This document shows, one piece after another, positions 25,860 through 36,714 of a stretch of DNA of 64,000 bases. Positions within the stretch are counted from its first letter, which is position 1, and each line of letters opens with the position of its first letter. Source of the DNA: Neocallimastix lanati (nom. inval.) (taxonomy: Eukaryota > Neocallimastigomycota > Neocallimastigomycetes > Neocallimastigales > Neocallimastigaceae); NCBI GenBank assembly GCA_016946835.1, contig JACVTC010000056.1:136001-200000 (forward strand), in the 5' to 3' direction. A program made the translations under genes and the position numbers. Below the pieces are notes generated by a model. That model did no database searches. It worked only from the letters and a program-made list of their open reading frames with translations, and was not told the origin of the DNA.

Positions 25860-26081
25860 TATAAAGTTATAGTCTAGCTTAAGTTTAATAAAATATTAAA
25901 TTAAATTATATTAAATATATTGTAATTACAAATTAAAATATAAATTAGTATGTATCTAGAACAAGCCACAATTAAATATAAAAACATGTAATTTTATCTG
26001 TACTTTAAATCTTTGTTAACCATTTATATAACACTTGCGTTATATATCTAATTATTAATAAATAAATATTAAACAATAATA
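25835..26081 (+). repeat. 3' LTR of copia element
   Basis: 247 bp, identical to the 5' LTR except GTAA instead of GTTA near the 14th base. That base matters to the ORF: the 5' LTR version would place a stop two codons earlier. CAATA follows. Confidence 0.93.
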
Positions 26082-26307
26082 CAATAAATTAAAACTATTT
26101 TCATATTTTTAAAAGAATTTAATAATTTTATTTCTATATTTGTACAAATTATTTATAATAGAAATTTGAGGCTAATTTTTAAATTATTAACATAATAAAT
26201 TAAAATTTAATAAAACTTTTTGAGATTTTAAAATTTATATATTATTTAATAACTACCATTTTTAGTATATATTTTAATTAAGTATTTTATTAAAGAACAT
26301 ACTAAAT
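26082..26307. other. spacer between two insertions
   Basis: Begins with the right CAATA target duplication of the copia element and ends with GAACATACTAAAT (26295-26307), the left target duplication of the next insertion. No gene. Confidence 0.7.
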
Positions 26308-26682
26308 TTTTTTTTTTTTTTTTTTATAGACTGAAGACTTTGGTCTTCCCCATATAGTAATATGGGTGTATGATTAACTGCCATACCGGTACGGCGTCGA
26401 CGCTCTCAACTCCCCATAAGCAAAGAAACTCCATATAGAAGCACCCTACGCGATCCTCGAGGGAAAGCAGAGCCAACTATAGGTGGCGTCCTTGCCATCC
26501 CAGAGGAGCTGGACACTGTAAATCCTCTCAGACAAGGCTTACGCAATGGGATTCTAATAGTGTTAGAAATATAGAAAACTTAGAAAGTATACCTACCTGA
26601 GTATCGTTTAACCCCTAACCTTTCACGCAAAACCTAAAGGGAAAAATCGTGAAGATATGATACTTGTGGGGGTCGATCCAAG
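26308..26682 (-). mobile_element. GC-rich poly(A) retroposon (SINE or 5'-truncated LINE)
   Basis: A ~357-bp body with far higher G+C than its surroundings is preceded on the plus strand by about 19 T, i.e. a poly(A) tail on the minus strand. It is bracketed by a perfect 13-bp duplication, GAACATACTAAAT, at 26295-26307 and 26683-26695. This is the signature of target-primed reverse transcription. The 3' end before the tail holds two hairpins, CCATAT-n4-ATATGG and GAAGAC-n4-GTCTTC. The 5' end has GGATCGACCCC, which resembles a Pol III B box. No long ORF was seen. Short size and lack of ORF favour a SINE; a truncated LINE tail is the alternative. Confidence 0.82.
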
Positions 26683-26695
26683 GAACATACTAAAT

Positions 26696-27026
26696 AATAT
26701 ATAAATTAATACTAATAATTAAACTACATCAAACTAGAAATACGAATTAATATATGAATAATAATAAATAATAAACAAAATCATTAAAGTAATAATTAAT
26801 AACAATAATTAATAATTAATAATTAATATTTAATATTTAATAACTAATAATTAATAATTAATAATTAATAATTAATAATTAATAACTAATAATTAATAAT
26901 TAATAATTATAATAATATTAAAATGAATAATAATTATTTAATAATTTAATAAAAAATAAAAAATAGAAATAATATGAATAATAATTAATAGTAATAGTAT
27001 TACTACTATTATATATATACAAATAA

Positions 27027-27058
<32 letters not shown>

Positions 27059-27074
27059 AAAGAATAATTATAAT
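26696..27074. other. gene-free, AATT-type low complexity
   Basis: No gene. An array of TAATAATTAATAATTAA-type units lies at about 26800-26910 and an AAAT tract at about 27025-27055. Confidence 0.6.
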
Positions 27075-27242
27075 TATGGATTAATATTATCATTCGAATC
27101 TGTATCAGAATTTTTTCTTTACTTTATCATTTCGACGTCGACATTATTGACAACAATAGATCTAGTGATATCCGAATTGATCATAATATAAAAATTACTA
27201 ATCACAATTGGCATAATATTAGTAAGATATTCGACAAGCCCC
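27075..27242 (-). pseudogene. relative of the 4.3-kb fragment, minus strand
   Basis: Read on the minus strand from the ATG at 27242 (MGLVEYLTNIMPIVIS), this matches the 4338 locus along its length: -LTN-M-IVIS-F-, then -RSIVV-NVDVE-. A TAA stop follows the VDVEMIK segment, after which NSDTDSND continues the homology. It has one copy of the GATTCGAA block that is doubled at 4.5 kb. Family unknown. Confidence 0.5.
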
Positions 27243-27305
27243 ATAAAAAAATGAATATTGGGAAAATAGACTTTCTATTTGGTGTTTGAAAATCATTATT
27301 AATAA

Positions 27306-27530
27306 ATGACTTTTTTTTTCCTCAAGCTGATAGATAAGTTTTCAAAGATTGCATTTCCACCAAGAAAGAAGGAGACACAGTATATAAAAAAAATTAATAT
27401 TATCTTCAGATATCTTCTTCCAAATTGTCAGGAATGTTCAAAAAATTCTTATGAACAAATAAGAAAAAGAAAAATTAATATAAATTTCATTAGCAAAGTA
27501 AATGAATTGTTGCCTAACTTATTTTAAAGA
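27306..27530 (+). pseudogene. unrecognised degenerate coding stretch
   Basis: A 73-codon frame (KFSKIAFPPRKKETQYIKK, then RYLLPNCQECSKNSYEQI) has composition closer to coding than its surroundings. Coding-like fragments continue out of frame to about 27700 (FNPERFREKLL). I do not recognise it; it may be the remnant of a larger gene. It could also be chance. Confidence 0.25.
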
Positions 27531-28046
27531 ATTCAATGTGTAAAACTAGATACTCTATTACTATTATCACAATTAAGGATATCATGTTAAGACAATCATC
27601 TGTTATTAATTTACTTTTAATAAAATATTTATCCATCATATATGAATCAGAGTTTAAAGCGTTTAATCCAGAAAGGTTCAGAGAAAAATTATTAATATTT
27701 TAGAGAGAGACGTTAAATAAATTATTATATTTTTTTTTAGAACCAAATTTAAACCTCTTGTACTTAATTAATCTTATAGTAAAATTACCTGTATAATGAA
27801 CATTTTATTCCATTAAAACTTCTATATTTCTTCAGAGAGTTCGTTGTTTCTATATAGTGTTAATCTACATATTTTTTTTTTCTTCCAAGGAATAATGTGA
27901 AATTGTTGTAATACTTTTTTTGATTAATGAGAAATAATATAAGAGGACTCCTTCCACTTTTTAAAATATCGAAATCATTACATTAGTATAAAAACTTATT
28001 ATAGGAAGTATAAATAGTTTCTAATAATAATAATAATAATAATTGT
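27531..28046. other. intergenic, no gene recognised
   Basis: Less A/T-monotonous than most spacers, with coding-like shreds up to about 27,720 as noted for the previous entry. Nothing assignable. Confidence 0.35.
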
Positions 28047-28350
28047 TATTAATAGAAATATTATAAATAAATGAGTAATAAATAATAAATAAATAATAAA
28101 TAAATAATAAATAAATAATAAATAAATAATAAATAAATAATAAATAAATAATAAATAAATAAAATAAATAATAAATAAGTAACAAAAAAAAACAAATAAT
28201 AGAAATATTATAAATAAATGAGTAATAAATAATAAATAAATAATAAATAAATAATAAATAAATAATAAATAAATAATAAATAAATAATAAATAAATAATA
28301 AATAAATAAAATAAATAATAAATAAGTAACAAAAAAAAAACAAATAATAA
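28047..28350. repeat. 147-bp tandem duplication built of AATAAATAAAT units
   Basis: AGAAATATTATAAATAAATG starts at 28054 and 28201, and AATAAGTAAC at 28174 and 28321, giving a period of 147. Each copy contains about eight 11-bp AATAAATAAAT units. Minus-strand ORFs here are repeat translations. Confidence 0.92.
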
Positions 28351-28771
28351 ATATTTTATAAATAATAAATGTAATTAAAAAATTAAATAAGTAATAAAAC
28401 TCAAAATAAAAATGGATTAAAACATGAATGATAATAATAAATAATAAATAATATACAATGAAAGAAATAATAAAAAATAATAAGTAATTAATAGTAGTTT
28501 TTGTTGAGTCAGGAATTTAGGGACATCATATTCACATATTCTATCAATAATTAACTATAATAAATAACAATAACAATAATTATAATAGAGATAAATGAAA
28601 AGATAAAAAAACATTATTAATAGTTATTATGATCAAATAAATATGTATTAAAATTTAGATATATAATATATATATATATATATATATTTTTAATTGTAAT
28701 TCTCATTAAAATAATATAATAATTCAATTTGATAATGAATATTTATTTTTATAATATTGTGAATTAAAAAA

Positions 28772-28809
<38 letters not shown>

Positions 28810-29153
28810 CTATATTTAATATGTTTAAAAAAAAAAATTATTTTACATTCACTTTCTTTTATAAAAAGTAAATGTGAAAATTTTATTTTATATTAATATT
28901 AAAAAGAAATTACTATAATTTAATAGAAATATATAATTTTGCTTGTTCATTTTTTAATAATAAAATATTATTAAAATTTAAAAATGTACTTTTTAATAAT
29001 AGCATATTATGAAAATTTAAAAATGTATTTTTAAGAATTAAGTTTGCACAAAAAATTTATATTCCAGTATAACATTTATTATGTTTTTATGCTTTTTTTA
29101 ATTAATACTATGTTTTATTTTTTATTTTTATTTTTATTTATAATTGTGTTAGT
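28351..29153. other. gene-free
   Basis: No gene. A T-run of about 35 nt lies at 28775-28809 and a TA microsatellite near 28666-28687. Confidence 0.5.
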
Positions 29154-29430
29154 ATTACTTGCTAGACTCACTAAATATGAATACAAATGCTCCACCGGTA
29201 ATATTGACAACTGGGATGTAGAAGACGGCAGGCTATGTGGTATCGGATAATACGGAGTCCATTTGAGACCAAAAACTATCACTGTTGTATGTCTACCAGA
29301 TACCTAAGTTAGAAATATCGAAGAAGACCTAATAAAGTCTCCACTGTCTTCCGATGATTATCTAGACAAGGGTAATCGCAAGTAGACTACTGGCAACAAG
29401 AATGGAGGCTATCTGAATCCCTTTCTTCAA
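29154..29430 (+). pseudogene. GC-richer degenerate stretch, possible fungal dockerin relic
   Basis: About 275 bp of more balanced composition in an A/T desert. In one plus frame, 29176-29250 reads YEYKCSTGNIDNWDVEDGRL followed by CGIG and a stop. This resembles the end of the anaerobic-fungal dockerin module, where a Cys-rich start is followed by a WGVEN-x-WCGI-like end; here the Trp before Cys is Leu and the middle is shortened. Downstream, KSPLSSDDYLDKGN is coding-like but unrecognised and is broken by stops. If correct, it is a decayed piece of a cellulosomal enzyme gene. It could equally be part of an unknown retroelement. Confidence 0.35.
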
Positions 29431-29880
29431 ATAATTATAATTATAATTTATTTTTTATTTTTTTTTCCCTTTTTTTAATTATAATTTATTTTTTATTTTT
29501 TTTTCCTTTTTTTTAATTATAATTTATTTTTTATTTATTTTTTTCCTTTTTTTAATTATAATTTACTTTTTATTTTTATTTTTTTTTTCCTTTTTTTAAT
29601 TATAATTTATTTTTTATTTATTTTTTTCCTTTTTTTAATTATAATTTACTTTTTATTTTTATTTTTTTTTTCCTTTTTTTAATTATAATTTATTTTTTAT
29701 TTATTTTTTTCCTTTTTTTAATTATAATTTACTTTTTATTTTTATTTTTTTTTTCCTTTTTTTAATTATAATTTATTTTTTATTTTTCCCTTTTTTTTAA
29801 TTATAATTTATTTTTTATTTTTTATTTCCTTTTTTTTAATTATAATTTATTTTTTTATTTATTTTTTTCTTTTTTTTACT
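29431..29880. repeat. minisatellite of AATTATAATTTATTTTTTAT units
   Basis: About nine units, each TTTTTAATTATAATTTA followed by a T-rich stretch and CC, repeat every ~40-60 bp. Several alternate in a two-unit pattern (ATTTATTTTTTT versus ATTTTTATTTTTTTT), implying higher-order duplication. No coding content. Confidence 0.9.
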
Positions 29881-30240
29881 TTTTTTTTTTTTTTTTTTTT
29901 TTTTATTTATTTTATTTTTTATTTTTTATAATATTGTAATGCTTCTATAAATATTTTTTTTTTATTTTGACCTTTTTTTATTTTATTTTTGTTACTACTT
30001 TTTATTGTTATTTTTATTTAATTCTATCATTTATTATTTATTTTATCATAATATTGTTATCATTATTTTTTTTTTTCCTGTATTCCATTTTTTTTATTTT
30101 TTATTATTAAAATTAAATTTTAATATAAACCTATAAATATAATGCCTTTTTTTTTTTTTAAAAAAAAAAATACTTATTAATAATTAATTGATTTACTAAT
30201 TTTTAATAGTAAAAAAAATTTAAAAATAAATAATAGTAAT
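29881..30240. other. gene-free flank
   Basis: T-rich, no gene. It ends with GTAAT (30236-30240), the left target duplication of the second copia element. Confidence 0.6.
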
Positions 30241-30508
30241 TGTTAAATATTACAGTTATGTATTTGATTACATTGTATATTATACTACATTACTAAGTGT
30301 GAAATATTTTTATTCCTTAATATAATGTAGTGTTACCTAAATGTTACTAATAATGTTAGAAAATAATAATAAATAACATGTAATGTCATGTTCTTAAATG
30401 AAGAAGGTCTTTCTTAATGTAAAAGCAATAAAATAAATAAATAAATAAATAAATAAATACATAATAAAATATAAATATCATTTCTGATTTTAAGTGTTAT
30501 ATATAACA
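30241..30508 (+). repeat. 5' LTR of decayed copia element
   Basis: Begins TGTTAAATATTACAG and ends TATATAACA. It carries an AAAT microsatellite near 30430-30460 that is shorter in the 3' LTR. Confidence 0.9.
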
Positions 30509-30522
30509 GATTAAGAGTCTCA
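30509..30522 (+). other. primer-binding site, tRNA-Lys(CUU) anticodon-arm type
   Basis: GATTAAGAGTCTCA directly follows the LTR and is identical to the first 14 nt after the LTR of the intact element, although the LTRs differ. Conservation between unrelated LTRs supports a real primer site. Confidence 0.65.
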
Positions 30523-30620
30523 ATAATTCATAATCAATTTTTAATATCAAAATTCAATATATTAGATATTAAACATTCATTAAATATTAAAATAAAGAAA
30601 TATTAGCAGTCACAATTAAA

Positions 30621-31396
30621 ATGACTAAATCAGAAAATTCAACAACTACGGGAAGTTCTTCAAAAACTTCAATAAAGACAGCAAAGGCAATAAATACATC
30701 AATTACAACAATTATTGATGCTCCTGTTGAAGTAGAACCTCCAAATATTCAAACAAATACAATTAATAAATTTCATATTCGAAATTTTAAAATTACAAAT
30801 GAAAACTTCCACAAATGATATTCAGACTTAAAATTATTCCTTGATTCTGAAGAATTAGGTGATTATATATCAAAGAATATTAAAGATATAAACATCAATA
30901 AAAAAACATTTAAAATATGATAGCATAGTCAGGATTATAATATTGAACAGCCTCGACGAATATACAAAAATTTTATTAAATAACTGCACAAGTGTATACT
31001 TAATGATAAATGAATTAAAAGAAAGATTTTCAGAAACAGTCCCATTCAGACTACTTGAAATTGAAATGAAAATAAAGAAATTAAAAAATTGAAAAAACTG
31101 ATGACTTTAAGCTGTACTAAGATAATCTTAATTCGTTATTTATAGAATACAATAACGAGGCAAAATCACAAAGTAAACCAGAACTAAGTAAATAAACAAA
31201 ATTTTTATATTCTTTAGAGGAATTAAAATGAGTCAATATTGCATATTCATTTACATTTCTATATGTTGAAAAGACATTTAAAGATTTAAAAGAAGACATA
31301 AAAAATCTTAGTACTATAATCAAGAAAAGTAAAAGTACTAAAAGAGTAGAAATCAAAGAAGTATATTAACACGAAAATCAAATTAACAGAGTCCGA
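30621..31396 (+). pseudogene. Gag remnant of decayed copia element
   Basis: The frame opens at ATG 30621 (MTKSENSTTTGSSSK) and continues in Gag-like pieces (NKFHIRNFKITNENF, then LNSLDEYTKILLNN, LMINELKERFSETVPF) broken by stops and shifts. This corresponds to the Gag N-terminal region only. Confidence 0.75.
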
Positions 31397-31479
31397 AATG
31401 GGAAACTTCCATATAATTTCAATAAAGAAACAAATTTCAACAAATACTACCAATATTACCATAAAAATGAGCACACTAC

Positions 31480-32910
31480 TGATTACCGTTTTTATCAACC
31501 CATCAAATTCACCAAATAATAACTATAGGGGAGAAAAGAATTATAAAGAAGCTATGAATTCAGAAAATACGGACAAATGGAAAGATACAATAAACAAAGA
31601 ATTACAAAACTTAAATGGAAATAATGCTATGAAAATTGTGGAAAACAAAAATATCCTAGAAGACGTTAAATCACTCAATGTTAAATGGGTTTTTACTATT
31701 TTTACTATTAAAAATAATGGTATATAAAAAGCAAGATTTGTCGTCAAAGGTTTTTGACAAATTAAAGGAGTTGATTATACTTGTACCTATTCTCCTACAA
31801 TAGAAATGGATAGTTTTAGATTAGCAAAAAAAAATTGCTATTGCATTAATATATAAATGAGATTTACGACAAATCAATATTAAAGTCGCATTTTTGAATA
31901 CTAATCTAGATGAGAAAATTTATGTTCAAATTCTAATCGGTGATAAATACTTCAATTGCCGAAAATTTGTATTATTTCAAAAGGCTCTCTATAGACTCAA
32001 ACAAGCAGGAAGACAATAGTTTTACGAAATCTCCTGCTTTCTTATGAAAATTATGTTAATTCAATATAATACAGATAGTTGTTAATTTGGTAAATATAAA
32101 AATAATAAATTATGATTATTACTAACACTCTATGTTGGTGATATATTAATTGCAGGAGAAAATAAAGAAATTACCAAAGTTGTTTCAAAGAGATAAAACA
32201 CAAGTACAAAGTTTCCACAGATAAAACACCATACAAAATCATCGAAATTAATATAATTAAAACAAATAAAGGCTACAAAATTAATCAAAAAAGATTATAT
32301 TGAAAAAATGCTCACTATAATATAAACAATACTAAAAGTAACTAGAAGATAATTAACAAAACTGATTATAAAAGATTGATTGGATCTCTATTATATATAT
32401 CAACAAAAAACAAGACCAGATATAGCATTTACAGTAAAATCAAGCTGCAAGATTCTCTGAGAATCCAACAAAGGCTTATTTGAATGCATGTATTCAAATA
32501 TTAAAATACCTTAAAATTACAAAGAACTATTCAATTCATTATAATGAAAAGAAAATTTTAAGAGCTTATTGTGATGCAGATTTCGCTGGTGATGAGATTA
32601 AAAAAAGATCCACTTCAGGATTTATTTTTGTATTAAGAAATAGTCCAATATCATGGAAATCAATTACTCAGAAAAAATATAGCATTATCAACCACGGAAG
32701 CCGAATACTCAAGCTTAATAGAATGTACCAAATAAGCAATATGAATTAGAAGATTAGTGAATGAAATATTCAACATAAATATTAGAATTAATATTAGAAT
32801 AGATAATAAACCATGTAAAGATATAGCTGAAAATGAAAACCAAAAGGGACAATGCAAATATATTGATATAAAATACAAATATGTTCAAAATGAAATTTTA
32901 AAGAAATAAA
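31480..32910 (+). pseudogene. reverse transcriptase / RNase H remnant of decayed copia element
   Basis: Homology resumes at EAMNSENTDKWKDTINKEL and VKWVFTIF, then KARFVVKGF, VDYTCTYSPTIE, a LY-x-D-I-type active-site region with Gly replacing the first Asp (LYVGDILIAGE, ~32131-32160), and RNase H AYCDADFAGDEIKKRSTSG at ~32560-32610. Several stops and frameshifts are present. The YVGD in place of YVDD would itself be inactivating. Confidence 0.85.
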
Positions 32911-33039
32911 ATTAAATTAACACTCATTGGTTCTAACTCAATGATGGTAGATCCATCAACCAAAAGTATTTCTGAAACCAAACTTAAATACTTTACCAAT
33001 TTCATCATGAAAATGTAGAAAATGCCAATGTAGTGGGAA

Positions 33040-33307
33040 TGTTAAATATCACAGTTATGTGTTTAATTAAGTTGTATATTATACTACATTATTAAGTGTA
33101 AAATATTTTTATTCGATAATATAATTCAGTGTAAAGTTAAATGTTACCAATAATGTTAGACTAATATAAAAAATAATTATAAATAACATGTCATTACATA
33201 TTCTTAAATGAAGAAAGTCTTTCTTAATGTAAAAAGTAATAAAATAAATAAATAAACACATAATAAAATATAAATATCATTTTTGTTTTTAAGTGTTATA
33301 TTTAACA
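33040..33307 (+). repeat. 3' LTR of decayed copia element
   Basis: Begins TGTTAAATATCACAG after a purine-rich AATGTAGTGGGAA stretch and ends ATTTAACA. Differences from the 5' LTR occur throughout, in contrast to the intact element. Confidence 0.9.
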
Positions 33308-33429
33308 GTAATAAAATTATTTATCACATTAAATAAATATAAGTAAAAAATAATTATTTATAATATATATTAGTTTAAGCTAATTATATAATACTTTCAA
33401 CAACTGATTCAGAATCCAAGAGATTCTCT

Positions 33430-33950
33430 AAAACTTAATTAAAACTTAATTTGTTACAAAGAATAGGTTGCTGTGATTGTGATATGATTCAAAATTTCAT
33501 TTATCATATTGAATTCCTTGGTTTCTTTTATAGCAATGTCTATATTTTAGGCAATAATCCTTTAAATTCTACAGCTATTTCTTCTATATTTATGTTTGTT
33601 GTTCGTTTCATTGATGCCATTTGAGAACCAATTGTATTTGCTTTCGTTGATAAACATAATTCAAAAATGAATAAATGTAAATCATCTTTATTTACTGGTA
33701 GTTTCCTTCTTTGGGATATTGCTAAAGGTAATATCATTTATTTTTTATTGTATACACTTCATATATGCTATATTATATTCATACTAATGTTCCACATGAT
33801 ATATTGAATACTTCAAATAATAAGAAATTTTGAAGAAATTACAGTTCCTTCTACAATTCATATGACTATGGCTAATCTTGGTAGTTTATTTTTCTGGACT
33901 AGTTTTCCAATTGTGTAGGTCTTTTCTCATGTCATACACTTCTATGGAAT
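33430..33950 (+). pseudogene. GPH/MFS_2-type transporter remnant
   Basis: One plus frame reads FLGFFYSNVYILGNNPLNS, then FMFVVRFIDAI, a TGA (33622-33624), then EPIVFAFVDKHNSKMNKC. This follows the start of glycoside-pentoside-hexuronide cation symporters: a first helix ending FYTDV, a linker, then a helix with the R-x-x-D-A-x-x-DP motif and a D-x-x-x-S/T loop. Here WDP/TDP is replaced by stop-EP. Later pieces (GNIIYFLLYTLHICYI, then MANLGSLFFWTSFPIV) fit further helices with more stops. No conventional start is visible. A minus-strand 65-codon frame overlaps but looks like a shadow. Confidence 0.5.
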
Positions 33951-34832
33951 TATTCCTTTTTTTTTCTTAAAGATTTTTTATCTAATATACTAATATAATT
34001 ATTATAAATATTTTATTATTTAACGTAAACTCTATAGTAATTATTATTTGTAATAATTTGCTCCTAGAAATAAATATTTATATTTAAAAATAAGTTTTTT
34101 TTTTTTTTAATAAAATAACAATTTTGATTTACTATTTTATCTTTTAAAATCAACTATTTTTTTTTTTTTTTTTTAAATATACAAATAAATAATTTAAAAA
34201 TTAAATTTTTGTTCTACCATAATATAATGAATCATTGGAATGATAAAAGTTGTTAAATATAAAGCTATTTAAAATTATTATTAAAATAAAATTCAATAGA
34301 TAAGAATAATAATAAAATATTTATCTATCAATGTAATTATGAAAATTATTTATATATAAAACAATATATTTTTTTTTCACTTAATAAAAAAAAATTTTTT
34401 TTTTATAGGTTCATTTAAATACCTTTTTTTTTTGTTTGTTTGTTTTAGACTTTTAATATTTTTTAAATAATATTGTTATTAATATTTTGTTAATAAAAAT
34501 ATAAAAATATTTGATATATTTTTTTGGCATATTTGATATATATTATTGTTTTTGAAATACGGTATGCCGTTATGAAAAAATTATCAATATTTTAAATTAT
34601 TTTTTTACCACATGTTGTATATTCTAAAAAAATAAAATTAATTTAATTTTTTTAAAAAAAAAAAAAAATACAAAAAAAAAAAAAAATAAATAAATAAATA
34701 AATAAAAATAATAATTAAATATATTACAAATTTAAGTTTTAATTATTAGATAATTTGATATTAAATATTTAAATATTAAATATTAAACATAAATCTAATT
34801 TTGATTAAATTTTTTAAAATATAGTATTAATT

Positions 34833-34866
<34 letters not shown>

Positions 34867-35859
34867 TTTTTAAATTTGCTACGCCATTTAAAAAAATAAC
34901 CCTAGAATGATTTGATTGAATTTCCTGGAATAATATTTTATTTATTTATTATTTTATTATTTATTTATTATTTATTTAGTTTAATAATAAGTTTAGCAAA
35001 TTTAATTAGTAATTTATTAGTTATACTTTAATTTACATCATAATATTAATATTATGATGTAAATTAATTAGATTACATATATATTATTTTTGTATTATTT
35101 TTAATATTTATCTTTTTTTTCTTTTTTTTTATATTTAACATTTATATATAATTTAAAATAAAATTTAAAATTAACAAAGAATAATAATCCTTAAATGAAT
35201 CTCTGATACAATAAATATCCAATTTTTAATTATTATTATTAATATTCTATTAGATAATAATTCCTAAATAATAATAAATAAATACTAATTCAATTAATTA
35301 TTATTATGACCTTTTATTGATATTAAATACTATTTTATATTAATTTTAATTTTTAAAATTTCAGCCTCATTTTTCCATTGATGTAAAATCTATTTTTTTT
35401 TATAATTAATTTAAAATTAAACCTATATAATCATCACTAAATTTATACATTTTCTGATATTTAAATTATTTTTCTTTACTTCATAATAAATTATTTATAA
35501 CCAAATTAACTATTTAATTAATGTATAAAATAAATAAATATTTAAATAATATAATGATGTAATTTTATCTTTATTTTATAATAATACATCAAAATAATTA
35601 TTGTGGGTAAAATAAAAAAAAATAATTTTTTCTTATTTCCATATTTCATTATTATTATATATTAATGACACATTATATTTGATAAATTGTTTGATATTTA
35701 AAAATGTCATTTTACCTTTCTTTTTTTTTTTTTTTTTTTTTTTAAATAGTTTTTTATATTTATTAAAATTAATTAATAATAATAATATTATATATATATT
35801 TAAACTTTTCAAGTTAATAATGAAATGGTATAAATTTACAGTAGTTCATTGTAAATAGA

Positions 35860-35895
<36 letters not shown>

Positions 35896-36681
35896 CCAAA
35901 TATGTACATAAATAGTAAATTTAATGTACCTAATCTATTAATTTATCTTTAAATAATTATATCAAATATTTAATATTTAATAATAAAAAGGAAATAAATT
36001 ATTGAACTTTTTTTTTTTATTTACTTATTTTTTTATTTTTTTTTAAAAAAAAAAGAATAAAAGAATAAAATGTTAATAATATTTATAATATATGAATAGC
36101 AAGATTGTATTTAATAAAATATATAGATACAATATTATATTTGTAATAAATAAATATATATGCATGAATGTTAAAAGTTATTAAAAATATTGTAATTAAA
36201 TATATATAAAAGTTAATTCGTATTTTTTATATTTCTATAACCAACCTTTAAAAAAAAATTTTATTACACAATTTTTAAAACTTTGATTATGGAATATTCA
36301 CTTTTTTTAATAATTAATAATATCTTCATTAATTATTAATTACTAATTATTTATACTTTTATTAATGAATAAATTTAAAGATTTGTTTATATTAACCATT
36401 CTTTTATTTTTTATAATATATATATATTTTATTAATTTTAATTATATTATAATTGATTATTATTTTTAATTAATTATAATATTTAAAGAATTCTTTTATT
36501 TTAAAGTTTTACATGATATTAATGATAATTCCTTTTTAAGTTATTTTATCTAATTAAAAATATTAAATAAGATACATTAGATTATAATACTAATAATTGT
36601 AATATGATACAATAAAGTAGTGAATCATGTAGTTTAATAATTACAACATTTGATAATAAATAATTATATTCTTAATGATGA

Positions 36682-36714
<33 letters not shown>

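Larger units (their letters stand above)
19644..26081 (+). mobile_element. apparently complete Ty1/copia LTR retrotransposon
   Basis: The element is 6438 bp. The 247-bp LTRs (19644-19890, 25835-26081) differ at one visible position (about the 14th base). It is flanked by CAATA at 19639-19643 and 26082-26086. Order: LTR, primer-binding site, one gag-pol ORF, polypurine tract, LTR. The order integrase, then reverse transcriptase, then RNase H defines the copia superfamily. Near-identical LTRs and an unbroken ORF imply recent insertion and possible activity. The LTRs start TG but end ATAATA instead of the usual CA. Confidence 0.96.
30241..33307 (+). mobile_element. internally deleted, decayed copia element
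   Basis: The LTRs are 30241-30508 and 33040-33307, 268 bp each, TG...CA, with substitutions scattered throughout. GTAAT flanks it at 30236-30240 and 33308-33312. The element is 3067 bp, about half the length of the intact one. It keeps a Gag remnant, the end of reverse transcriptase and RNase H, but no zinc knuckle, protease or integrase was found. Multiple stops and frameshifts show it cannot act alone. It shares the primer-binding site type of the 19.6-kb element but has unrelated LTR sequence. Confidence 0.93.

Noticed and set aside
26326-26682. tRNA or rRNA gene suggested by high G+C
   Set aside because: No cloverleaf or rRNA core motif; poly(A) tail and 13-bp target duplication fit a retroposon.
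33540-33737. 65-codon minus ORF
   Set aside because: The plus strand gives transporter-like motifs over the same bases, while the minus translation has none.
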